Part shown: positions 1 through 5,274 of the stretch, piece by piece
Layout of the letters: the number at the start of each line of letters is the position of its first letter
Numbering within the stretch: the first letter of the stretch is position 1
Assembly: GCA_902806215.1 (NCBI GenBank)
Contig: CADCVT010000095.1
Span: 1-9,337 of the forward strand
From: an uncultured Solirubrobacteraceae bacterium
GTDB taxonomy: Bacteria; Actinomycetota; Thermoleophilia; Solirubrobacterales; Solirubrobacteraceae
DNA: 9,337 nt
Direction of reading: 5' to 3'
The notes under the pieces: model-generated
What the model saw: the letters and a program-made list of their open reading frames with translations, nothing else
Told to the model about the DNA's origin: nothing
Database searches by the model: none
Made by a program: the position numbers and the translations under genes

Positions 1-16
1 GGCGGCGCCGCCGTGC

Positions 17-940
17 TCACGAGGGCGGGGCCGGCTGCTCGGTCGGCGGGGTCGGCGGAGCGGCGGACGCGGCCGGCTGCTCGACGGGCGCGACCGAGAC
101 CTGCGCGGCCTCGCGGACGACGCTCCCGCGCAGCGGCGTGCCGCAGCCGGGGCAGAAGTTGGCGTCGCTGTCGTGCAGCGTCTGGCAGCGCGGGCACGCG
201 GCGATGCCGGGCTCGCGCAGCCGCGTGATGTCCTGCCGGTCGCGCAGCGCGGTCTCGAGCGTGCGCAGCTCCTGGTCGACGGTCTTCAGGTTCTCGAGCT
301 TCTGTGCGACGAGGTCGGGCCGGTCGCGGCCGAAGCGGTGCAGGTCGAACGTCAGACCGCCGAGGTCCCGGAACGCGAGCTCGCGGTAGCGACGGAGGTA
401 GCGCAGCCGGCGCCGGATCCGCGCGCGGTCACGGAAGCGCGGCGCGGCGTCGGCCGGAGCCTCCTCGACGACGGTCGCCGAGTCCTCGGCGGTGCCCACG
501 ACGGGGGCGACGACCGTCGGCTGCTCGACGACCCCGGTCGCGGAGACCGCGCCGGCTTCGGGGGCGGGCGTCGGAGCAGGGGTCGGCTCGACGACGGGCG
601 CGGCTTCAGGAGCTGGGGCCGGGGTCGGCTCCACAGAGGGCGGTGGCTCGGGCGCAAGGGTCGGCTCCACGACGGGCGTCGGTTCGGGTGCCGGCGCCGG
701 CTCGACGACGGAGGCCGCCTCGGGGGCCTGCGGCGTCGCCGACTCGAACAGGCCGCCGACCGTGGCGGGCGGGGGAGCGTCGGTCGGGGGAGCCTCCGCA
801 GCCGGAGCGTCCACCTCGGGCGCCGGACTCGACGCGGCCAGCGGATCGCCGGACGTGACCTCGGTGGGCTGGTCTATGGGTGTCTCGGGCGCCTGCGGCG
901 CCTCCGGGGCGCCCTTTCGCAGGCGGGGGATCCGTGCCAT
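17..940 (-). CDS. Pro/Ala/Glu-rich protein with C-terminal zinc ribbon
   Basis: Conserved-hypothetical type of protein, 307 residues from the ATG at 940; function not recognised. Residues 10-165 are low-complexity and rich in Pro, Ala, Glu and Val, with four VVEP-type repeats (about 78-129), so this half is probably disordered. Residues about 167-243 are strongly charged and look helical (RIRRRLRYLRRYRELAF, then QKLENLKTVDQELRTLETAL, coiled-coil-like). A zinc ribbon follows with CPRC (C249, C252) and CPGC (C263, C266), and then another A/P-rich tail. There is no signal peptide or membrane segment, so it should be cytoplasmic. A GTG at 961 is in frame, but the ATG is preferred because a TAGACT -10 box lies 7 bases upstream of it, between the two starts, implying a leaderless mRNA. 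It is divergent from the pilin gene. The ribbon could bind protein or nucleic acid; that is not determinable here. The gene is complete, with TGA at 17-19. Confidence 0.85.
   Translation of the reverse strand: MARIPRLRKGAPEAPQAPETPIDQPTEVTSGDPLAASSPAPEVDAPAAEAPPTDAPPPATVGGLFESATPQAPEAASVVEPAPAPEPTPVVEPTLAPEPPPSVEPTPAPAPEAAPVVEPTPAPTPAPEAGAVSATGVVEQPTVVAPVVGTAEDSATVVEEAPADAAPRFRDRARIRRRLRYLRRYRELAFRDLGGLTFDLHRFGRDRPDLVAQKLENLKTVDQELRTLETALRDRQDITRLREPGIAACPRCQTLHDSDANFCPGCGTPLRGSVVREAAQVSVAPVEQPAASAAPPTPPTEQPAPPS
554..709 (-). repeat. Four VVEP-type 12-14 residue coding repeats
   Basis: Within the zinc-ribbon protein the sequence VVEP (once SVEP) recurs four times with spacings of 12, 12 or 13, and 14 residues, each followed by a run of Pro, Ala and Glu such as APAPEPTP. 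On the plus strand this appears as repeated GTCGGCTC-CACGACGGGCG-like blocks. Such Pro-rich repeats usually form extended spacers and change length easily by slippage or recombination. Confidence 0.75.
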
Positions 941-947
941 CGGGTCG

Positions 948-953
948 AGTCTA
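948..953 (-). promoter_or_regulatory. -10 box (TAGACT) of the zinc-ribbon gene, leaderless start
   Basis: Read on the minus strand, TAGACT is followed by seven bases (CGACCCG) and then the ATG at 940. It fits the actinobacterial TANNNT -10 pattern, and the spacing puts the transcription start at or next to the A of ATG. No Shine-Dalgarno sequence is present. No convincing -35 hexamer is seen about 17 bases further upstream; that position falls in the 963-978 inverted repeat. Confidence 0.55.
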
Positions 954-962
954 GGCGCCACG

Positions 963-978
963 AAGACGCATCCGTCTT
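963..978. promoter_or_regulatory. Inverted repeat AAGACG-CATC-CGTCTT in divergent promoter region
   Basis: A perfect 6-bp inverted repeat with a 4-base centre lies in the 88-base gap between the divergent zinc-ribbon and pilin genes. It sits where the -35 region of the zinc-ribbon promoter should be, so it is a candidate operator for that gene. It abuts the second inverted repeat, sharing base 978. Operator function is an inference from position and symmetry only. Confidence 0.4.
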
Positions 979-1005
979 GTGACAGAGCGGTGTAGATCCG
1001 TCACA
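978..1005. promoter_or_regulatory. Spaced inverted repeat TGTGAC-N16-GTCACA upstream of pilin gene
   Basis: TGTGAC (978-983) and its exact reverse complement GTCACA (1000-1005) are separated by 16 bases, so half-site centres are 22 bp apart, about two helical turns. The half-sites resemble TGTGA/TCACA of CRP/FNR-family sites, but the classic spacing there is 6 bases, so a standard CRP dimer site is not supported. A weak -10-like TAGATC (993-998) sits between the half-sites. A GGAG (1015-1018) lies 10 bases before the pilin ATG. Confidence 0.45.
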
Positions 1006-1028
1006 CCCTTCGGCGGAGCATCGGCGCC

Positions 1029-1253
1029 ATGCCCTACCACCTCTTCGCCAGGCTCCACGCCACCGCCCTCGACCTCGGCCGCGACGCCCGCGGTCAGGGG
1101 ACCGTCGAGTACGTCGCGCTCATCCTGCTGCTCGCGCTCGTGTTCGCCGCCGTCGTCAAGTTCGGCGCCGGCAAGGACTTCGACATCGGCAAGACGATCG
1201 TCGACAAGCTCAAGGACGCGATCGACGGCGTCGGAGACGCCCCCAAGAAGTAG
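1029..1253 (+). CDS. Flp/type IVb-like small pilin (prepilin)
   Basis: A 74-residue small prepilin-like protein. The N-terminal leader (residues 1-22) carries basic residues (R8, R18, R21) and ends in Gly. It is followed by QGTVEY, matching the Flp/type IVb prepilin peptidase site G|xxxxEY with Glu at +5 and Tyr at +6 of the mature protein (E27, Y28). A single hydrophobic helix (about 26-43, VEYVALILLLALVFAAVV) follows, then a charged amphipathic tail ending in PKK. Predicted mature length is about 52 residues, typical of Flp pilins. In tad systems such pilins are cleaved by a prepilin peptidase and assembled by TadA/B/C; none of those genes is in this window, so this is an orphan pilin locally. 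A GGAG lies 10 bases upstream of the ATG. An alternative is a membrane-anchored pseudopilin-like protein with another role. Confidence 0.8.
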   Translation: MPYHLFARLHATALDLGRDARGQGTVEYVALILLLALVFAAVVKFGAGKDFDIGKTIVDKLKDAIDGVGDAPKK

Positions 1254-1289
1254 GACGCCGCGTCCGTTGCCGTCGTCCTCTTTGCCACC

Positions 1290-2144
1290 ATGACCGCCGT
1301 GGCGCCGCCGACCGTGCATCCCCGCGACCGTCCGGTCGCCGTCTTCGACAGCGGCGTCGGCGGCCTCACCGTGCTGCACGAGCTGCTGGTGCAGCTGCCC
1401 CACGAGGACTACGTGTACCTCGGGGACACGGCGCGGTTCCCGTACGGCGGGCGCAGCACGGAGGAGCTCGAGCAGTTCACGCTCGAGATCGCCGAGCGGC
1501 TGCTCGCCGACCGGGCCAAGCTCCTCGTCGTCGCCTGCAACACGGCGACGGCGGCGGCGCTGCCCGCGCTGCGACGCCGGATGATGGACACGACGCTCGG
1601 CATCGACGTCATCGGCGTCGTCCGGCCCGAGGCCGTCCAGGCAGTGACCGCGACCCACACCGGACGCATCGGCGTGCTCGCCACGCCGACGACGGTGGAC
1701 AGCGGTGCGTACGAAGAGGCCGTGCACGCGGTCGACCCGCACGTCTCGCTGACGAGCGTCCCGTGCCCGGACCTCGCACCGATCATCCAGGGCGGCGACC
1801 CCTTCGACGAGCACGTGGTCGAGGTCGTGAAGTCGTACTGCGCTCCGCTGAAGGAAGCGAACGTCGACACGGTGATCCTGGGCTGCACGCACTACCCGAT
1901 CGTGCGGCCGATGCTGCAGCGCTTCCTCGGCGGCGGCGTGACGCTCATCTCGAGCGGACAGGCGCTGGCCCGGCAGGTCGAGCACGCGCTCGCCACCCGT
2001 GACCTCGGCAACCCCCGCGCCGACGAGGGCGACTACCGGTTCCTGTGCACCGGCGACGTCGACGCCTTCCGTGCGCTGGGCACGCGCTTCCTCCAGATGC
2101 CGATGGGTTCGATCGAGCGCGTCGAGATGGGCCTCCCGGTATGA
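1290..2144 (+). CDS. murI: Glutamate racemase
   Basis: Interconverts L- and D-glutamate, supplying the D-Glu added by MurD to the peptidoglycan precursor in the cytoplasm. The 284-residue length is typical. Near the N-terminus is VFDSGVGGLTVL (D20, S21), then YLGDTARFPYG (43-52). The two catalytic cysteines are C83 in VACNTATA and C199 in LGCTHYP, with H201 beside it. The ATG at 1290 leaves about 16 residues before the first core strand; an in-frame GTG at 1299 is also possible. No Shine-Dalgarno sequence is visible before either start. The gene begins 36 bases after the pilin stop, so it may be transcribed through the pilin gene. It overlaps rph by 4 bases (ATGA), suggesting translational coupling. 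murI-rph-rdgB is a familiar actinobacterial order. Confidence 0.96.
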   Translation: MTAVAPPTVHPRDRPVAVFDSGVGGLTVLHELLVQLPHEDYVYLGDTARFPYGGRSTEELEQFTLEIAERLLADRAKLLVVACNTATAAALPALRRRMMDTTLGIDVIGVVRPEAVQAVTATHTGRIGVLATPTTVDSGAYEEAVHAVDPHVSLTSVPCPDLAPIIQGGDPFDEHVVEVVKSYCAPLKEANVDTVILGCTHYPIVRPMLQRFLGGGVTLISSGQALARQVEHALATRDLGNPRADEGDYRFLCTGDVDAFRALGTRFLQMPMGSIERVEMGLPV

Positions 2145-2860
2145 GCCGCTCCTACGACCGCACCCCGGCGCAGCTGCGCCCGACGACCATCAGTCCCGGC
2201 TTCGTCAGCACGGCGACCGGCAGCGCGCTCATCGCGCAGGGCGAGACGCGCGTCATCTGCACCGCGAGCGTGGAGGAGTCGGTCCCGCGCTGGATGGAGG
2301 GCCAGGGCCGCGGTTGGCTGACGGCGGAGTACGGGATGCTCCCCGCGTCGACGGGCCAGCGCAAGCAGCGCGACAGCACCAAGGGGCGCGTCGACGGTCG
2401 GACCGTCGAGATCCAGCGCCTCATCGGTCGCAGCCTGCGCGCGATCGTCGATCTCAAGGCGCTCGGGGAGCGCACGGTCTGGATCGACTGCGACGTCCTC
2501 ACCGCCGACGGCGGCACGCGGTGCGCGTCGATCACCGGCGCGTACGTGGCGCTGGCGCTGGCGATCAAGCGCGTGCAGGAGGAGGGCAAGCTGAAGAAGG
2601 ATCCACTGACCGGGACGCTTGCGGCGGTCAGCTGCGGCGTCGTCGGCGGCGTCCCGCTGCTCGACCTCGACTACTCCGAGGACAGCCGCGCCGACGTCGA
2701 CGCCAACGTCGTCATGACCGGCGACGGCGGCCTGGTCGAGGTCCAGGCGACCGCGGAGCGCACCCCGCTGCAGAAGGCGCACCTCGACGAGCTCCTCGCG
2801 CTGGCGGCTACGGGGATCGACGACCTGAAGGCCGTGCAGGCCGAAGCGGTGGCGGCATGA
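2141..2860 (+). CDS. rph: RNase PH (tRNA 3'-processing phosphorolytic exoribonuclease)
   Basis: Phosphorolytic 3'-5' exoribonuclease that trims tRNA and other RNA 3' ends using inorganic phosphate; family members assemble as a ring of six. The length is 239 residues, normal for the family. Visible family blocks are GWLTAEYGMLPAST (58-71), GRTVEIQRLIGRSLRA (86-101), DCDVLTADGGTRCASITGA (116-134) and the stretch from LDLDYSEDS (174) to GLVEVQATAE (197-206). R87 and G125-T126-R127 match the phosphate-binding residues known in the B. subtilis enzyme. The ATG at 2141 was chosen because it gives the normal N-terminus and overlaps the murI stop as ATGA; longer in-frame extensions would run inside murI. 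It ends in a second ATGA overlap with rdgB. Confidence 0.97.
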   Translation: MSRSYDRTPAQLRPTTISPGFVSTATGSALIAQGETRVICTASVEESVPRWMEGQGRGWLTAEYGMLPASTGQRKQRDSTKGRVDGRTVEIQRLIGRSLRAIVDLKALGERTVWIDCDVLTADGGTRCASITGAYVALALAIKRVQEEGKLKKDPLTGTLAAVSCGVVGGVPLLDLDYSEDSRADVDANVVMTGDGGLVEVQATAERTPLQKAHLDELLALAATGIDDLKAVQAEAVAA

Positions 2861-3423
2861 GGCTGGTCCTCTCCACCCGCAACGACGGCAAGGCGCGCGA
2901 GTTCGGCTCGCTCATGGCGCCGCACATCGTCGACCCACTCCCGAAGCACGTCATGCTGCCGCCCGAGACGGGGGAGACGTTCGCCGAGAACGCGCTGGAG
3001 AAGGCGCGGACCGCGGCCCGCGAGCTCGGCCGTCCCGCGATCGCCGACGACAGCGGCATCGCCGCCGAGGCGCTCGACGGCCGCCCTGGCGTGCGCTCGG
3101 CGCGGTACGCAGGCGAGAACGCCACCGACGAGCAGAACCTCGACAAGCTGATGCGCGAGGCGCCCGCCGGCAGTCGCCTCGCCTACGTCTGCGCGCTCGC
3201 CTACGTCGCGCCGGACGGCACCGAGCACGTCGTCGAGGGCCGCTGCGAGGGGACGCTGTCGGACACCAAGCGCGGCAGCGGCGGCTTCGGCTACGACCCG
3301 GCGTTCATCCCGGACGAGCACCCGACGATGACCATGGCCGAGCTCACCCCGGAGGACAAGGACGCGATCAGCCACCGCGGCAAGGCCGCACGCGCCCTGC
3401 TGGCATGGCTCCCGCCCGCGTAG
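2857..3423 (+). CDS. rdgB: dITP/XTP pyrophosphatase (RdgB/HAM1 family)
   Basis: Hydrolyses non-canonical purine nucleoside triphosphates (dITP, ITP, XTP) to the monophosphate and pyrophosphate, keeping deaminated purines out of DNA and RNA. The 188-residue length is usual. Motifs are STRNDGKARE (6-15), ETGETFAENALEKA (38-51), IADDSGIAAEALDGRPGV (62-79, with D64-D65 at the metal/catalytic site), SARYAG (81-86), GFGYDPAFIP (143-152) and ISHRGKA (171-177). The start overlaps the rph stop as ATGA, supporting coupled translation. Its last 19 bases overlap the start of the cation transporter gene. Confidence 0.96.
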   Translation: MRLVLSTRNDGKAREFGSLMAPHIVDPLPKHVMLPPETGETFAENALEKARTAARELGRPAIADDSGIAAEALDGRPGVRSARYAGENATDEQNLDKLMREAPAGSRLAYVCALAYVAPDGTEHVVEGRCEGTLSDTKRGSGGFGYDPAFIPDEHPTMTMAELTPEDKDAISHRGKAARALLAWLPPA

Positions 3424-4340
3424 GCACCGACAGCCGCAAGACGTCGGCGGCGCTGCTCTCGATCGCGTCGAACACGGTCCTGATCGCGCTGAAGATCGTC
3501 GCGGGCGTGATCACCGGGTCGGTCGCGATCCTCACCGAGGCGCTCCACAGCGGCATCGACCTCATCGCAAGCGTGATCGCCTACATCAGCGTCCGCCGCT
3601 CCGACCAGCCGCCGGACCGCGACCACCCGTTCGGGCACCAGAAGTACGAGAACCTCGCGGCCGCCTTCGAGGGTGTCCTCATCCTCGTGGGAGCCGGCAT
3701 CGTCGTGTTCGAGTCCGTCCGCCGGCTCGGCGGCGAGGCCAACGAGCTCGAGGAGATCCCGCTCGGCATCGCGATCATCGCGCTGACGATCGTGGTCAAC
3801 GTCGTCGTGTCGACGTTCCTGGGCCGGCGGGCCCGCGAGACCGAGAGCGCGGCACTCGAGGGCGACGCCGCGCACCTGCGCACCGACGCGGCGACCTCCA
3901 TCGCGGTGCTCCTCGGGCTCGCGCTCGTGCACCTCACGGGCTACGACTGGCTCGACCCGGTCATCGCGCTCGTGGTGGCCGTCGCGATCGTCACGGCGGG
4001 CTGGCGGCTCGTGACCCGCTCGTCGCGGGTGCTCGTCGACGAGACGCTCCCCGACGACGAGCTCGAGGCGATCCGCCAGGTCGTGCTGCGCTTCGGCCCG
4101 CGCGGCGTCGCCGGGTTCCACAAGCTCCGGGCGCGCCACGCCGGTGCGTTCCACCACGTCGACATGCACGTGCAGTTCCGCGCCGGGACGACGCTCGAGG
4201 ACGCTCACGACGTCGCCCACGCGCTCCAGGACGAGATCGCGGCCGTCCTCGACGGCGCCGACGTCCTCATACACCTCGAGCCCGAGGACCGTGTCCGGCC
4301 CGGCACCGAGGTGCCACGGGGGGACTTCAACGAAGGTTGA
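3405..4340 (+). CDS. Cation diffusion facilitator family transporter, probably zinc
   Basis: A 311-residue CDF transporter that exports divalent metal in exchange for protons across the cytoplasmic membrane. Six membrane helices can be drawn at about 17-36, 40-62, 84-104, 118-138, 158-178 and 182-199. A C-terminal cytosolic domain follows (about 205-295) with metal-domain histidines H250, H251, H255, H269, H272 and H290. The transport site is HxxxD in helix 2 (H48, D52) and HxxxD in helix 5 (H157, D161). In this family that 2His-2Asp set is associated with zinc selectivity, whereas E. coli YiiP has Asp in place of the first His. DRDHPFGHQKYE (71-82) after helix 2 is another family signature. 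The ATG at 3405 lies inside rdgB (19-base overlap) without a clear ribosome binding site; no other good start fits before helix 1. Zinc is inferred, not proven. Confidence 0.92.
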   Translation: MAPARVGTDSRKTSAALLSIASNTVLIALKIVAGVITGSVAILTEALHSGIDLIASVIAYISVRRSDQPPDRDHPFGHQKYENLAAAFEGVLILVGAGIVVFESVRRLGGEANELEEIPLGIAIIALTIVVNVVVSTFLGRRARETESAALEGDAAHLRTDAATSIAVLLGLALVHLTGYDWLDPVIALVVAVAIVTAGWRLVTRSSRVLVDETLPDDELEAIRQVVLRFGPRGVAGFHKLRARHAGAFHHVDMHVQFRAGTTLEDAHDVAHALQDEIAAVLDGADVLIHLEPEDRVRPGTEVPRGDFNEG

Positions 4341-4467
4341 TCGCGGCCGAGAGGCCGATCGCGGCAGCCACCGCGGCGTAGCCGTCGTACCCGCTGACGA
4401 GCAGCAGGATGGCGGTCACGAAGCACGCGACGACGGTGGTGAGCCAGGCGATACGAGGGAGCGGCAA
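4327..4467 (-). CDS. Small two-helix membrane protein, hypothetical
   Basis: A 46-residue ORF on the minus strand, starting at a TTG (4467) and ending with TGA at 4327-4329. It begins MPLPRIAWLTT, continues with a hydrophobic helix at about 6-25 (through ACFVTAILLLV), a short turn SGYDGY (25-30), and a second Ala-rich helix at about 31-43, ending INLR. A hydrophobic hairpin of this quality is unlikely by chance, and third codon positions are almost all G or C, as in the neighbouring genes. It is convergent with the transporter gene and overlaps its last 14 bases. The start is uncertain: a CTG at 4476 is also in frame, the frame stays open upstream to a TAG near 4544-4546, and no Shine-Dalgarno sequence or -10 box is obvious. 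I do not recognise the family; both termini would lie on the same side of the membrane. Confidence 0.55.
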   Translation of the reverse strand: MPLPRIAWLTTVVACFVTAILLLVSGYDGYAAVAAAIGLSAAINLR

Positions 4468-4515
4468 GGGCCGCAGAGTGTGCCGAAACGACCGGAAGGA
4501 GCGGCACTCCCTAGG

Positions 4516-4526
4516 CCCCGTCGGGG
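4516..4526. repeat. Short inverted repeat CCCCG-T-CGGGG upstream of HU gene
   Basis: A perfect 5-bp inverted repeat about one central base lies roughly 20 bases upstream of the putative -10 box of the first HU gene, in the gap between it and the minus-strand small ORF. It could be an operator half or a weak hairpin. In GC-rich DNA such short palindromes arise by chance, so little weight should be placed on it. Confidence 0.25.
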
Positions 4527-4546
4527 ATTCCGCCGGTGTCAGTGGC

Positions 4547-4552
4547 TAAGGT
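4547..4552 (+). promoter_or_regulatory. Putative -10 box (TAAGGT) of first HU gene
   Basis: TAAGGT fits the TANNNT -10 pattern and is one of few A/T-containing hexamers in this gap. It would place the transcription start near 4559, giving a leader of about 25 bases that contains the strong ribosome binding site GGGAGGAG at 4571-4578. No convincing -35 hexamer is seen at the expected distance. Confidence 0.4.
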
Positions 4553-4583
4553 GCGGCTCGTTTCCCAACCGGGAGGAGCCCCC

Positions 4584-4859
4584 ATGAACCGCACCGAACT
4601 CGCCCAGCAGGTCGCCTCGCGCGCCGGCATCGACAGCAACCAGGCCAAGAAGGCCGTCGACGCCGTCGTCGACTCGATCACCGAGGAGCTCTCGAGTGGT
4701 GGCGAAGTCGCCATCTCGGGCTTCGGCAAGTTCAGCGTGTCCGATCGCGCCGCCCGCCAGGGCGTCAACCCCGCGACCGGCGAGAAGATCCAGATCAAGG
4801 CGTCGAAGGCCGCGAAGTTCTCGGCTGCCAGCGGTCTGAAGAACACCCTGAACGGCTAG
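4584..4859 (+). CDS. hup: HU family DNA-binding protein (first copy)
   Basis: A 91-residue nucleoid protein of the HU/IHF family; HU dimers bend and compact DNA with little sequence preference. Visible features are the N-terminal helices (MNRTELAQQVASRAG), the core turn ISGFGKFSV (44-52), and the beta arm RQGVNPATGEKIQI (58-71) with the intercalating Pro at 63, followed by KASKAAKF. The ATG at 4584 is chosen over an in-frame GTG at 4536: it gives the exact family N-terminus and sits 5 bases after GGGAGGAG (4571-4578). It is followed by a strong hairpin and then by a second HU gene. By hand alignment the two proteins are identical at about 49 of 91 positions, highest in the DNA-binding arm, consistent with an old tandem duplication. 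Confidence 0.95.
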   Translation: MNRTELAQQVASRAGIDSNQAKKAVDAVVDSITEELSSGGEVAISGFGKFSVSDRAARQGVNPATGEKIQIKASKAAKFSAASGLKNTLNG

Positions 4860-4885
4860 CCGTTCGCAGTTCAAGCGTTCGCGAT

Positions 4886-4914
4886 CAGCGGCGCCGGGTC
4901 ATCCGGCGCCGCTG
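4886..4914 (+). terminator. Strong 12-bp hairpin between the HU genes
   Basis: CAGCGGCGCCGG (4886-4897), a 5-base loop GTCAT, and CCGGCGCCGCTG (4903-4914) form a perfect 12-bp GC-rich stem starting 26 bases after the stop of the first HU gene. No T-tract follows, as is common in high-GC actinobacteria, so termination is likely but not certain. It could also act as a transcript-stabilising or attenuating element. It ends right where the putative promoter of the second HU gene begins. Confidence 0.65.
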
Positions 4915-4921
4915 GTAGCGT
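4913..4921 (+). promoter_or_regulatory. Putative extended -10 (TG-G-TAGCGT) of second HU gene
   Basis: TAGCGT (4916-4921) fits TANNNT and is preceded by TGG, the arrangement of an extended -10 element (TGN before the hexamer). It would start transcription near 4928, giving a leader of about 28 bases with an AAGGAG ribosome binding site at 4940-4945. The TG lies in the last two bases of the hairpin stem, so terminator and promoter abut. No clear -35 hexamer is visible. Confidence 0.4.
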
Positions 4922-4955
4922 CGCCCTCCCCGTCTGACGAAGGAGAGCGATCGAC

Positions 4956-5234
4956 GTGACCAAGTCCGAGTTCGTCGACCAGGTGGCAGCCCGTTCGGGC
5001 CTCAACCGCAAGGACGCGAGCGCAGCGGTCGACGCCGCCCTCGAGACGATCCAGAGCGCGCTGGAGCGTGGCAGCGATGTCACCTTCTCCGGGTTCGGCA
5101 AGTTCCACGTCGCCGACCGCAGCGCACGCCAGGGCGTCAACCCCGCCACCGGCGAGAAGATCCAGATCGCCGCCTCGAAGGCCCCGAAGTTCACGCCCGG
5201 GGCCCAGCTGAAGAAAGCCGTCAAGGGCGGATGA
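4956..5234 (+). CDS. hup: HU family DNA-binding protein (second copy)
   Basis: A 92-residue HU/IHF-family nucleoid protein. It has the same layout as the upstream copy: helices at 3-37, FSGFGKFHV (44-52), arm RQGVNPATGEKIQI (58-71, Pro63), then AASKAPKF and a basic tail LKKAVKGG. The arm is identical to that of the first copy, while the dimerisation helices differ (EFVDQVAARSGLNRKDASAA here), so the two could form homodimers or a heterodimer as in E. coli HU-alpha/beta. The start is a GTG placed 10 bases after AAGGAG (4940-4945). A separate ribosome binding site and a hairpin between the genes suggest independent control of the two copies. pyrF follows after 40 bases. Confidence 0.95.
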   Translation: MTKSEFVDQVAARSGLNRKDASAAVDAALETIQSALERGSDVTFSGFGKFHVADRSARQGVNPATGEKIQIAASKAPKFTPGAQLKKAVKGG

Positions 5235-5274
5235 CACGCGCGCCCTCACGGGCTCCGGCTCGCTGAGCGCGCCC

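Noticed and set aside
173..982. Long plus-strand ORFs opposite the zinc-ribbon gene (up to 269 codons)
   Set aside because: They are mirror frames of the Pro/Ala/Glu repeat gene, with Arg/Gly-rich random-looking products and no family motif; the minus-strand frame has the zinc ribbon.
978..1005. Classic CRP/FNR binding site
   Set aside because: The half-sites look right, but the 16-base gap between TGTGAC and GTCACA is far longer than the spacing bound by a single CRP-type dimer.
1253..1265. GGACG-CCG-CGTCC hairpin directly at the end of the pilin gene, as a terminator
   Set aside because: The stem is only 5 bp, overlaps the stop codon, and has only a weak T-containing stretch 10 or more bases downstream; such stems are common by chance in this GC-rich DNA.
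951..1985. 344-codon minus-strand ORF across the pilin and murI
   Set aside because: Its product is His/Arg/Asp/Val-rich with no motif and is antisense to two clearly recognised genes; typical high-GC shadow frame.
4205..4507. 100-codon minus-strand ORF starting at a GTG at 4507
   Set aside because: Its composition is Arg/Pro/Ser-rich without structure; the adjacent frame (4327-4467) gives a coherent membrane peptide instead. A frameshift joining the two was considered but nothing supports it.
5238..5271. GCGCGC...GCGCGC pairing between the second HU gene and pyrF as a terminator
   Set aside because: GCGCGC is self-complementary and the intervening loop is about 25 bases; the fold is not distinctive and no T-run follows.
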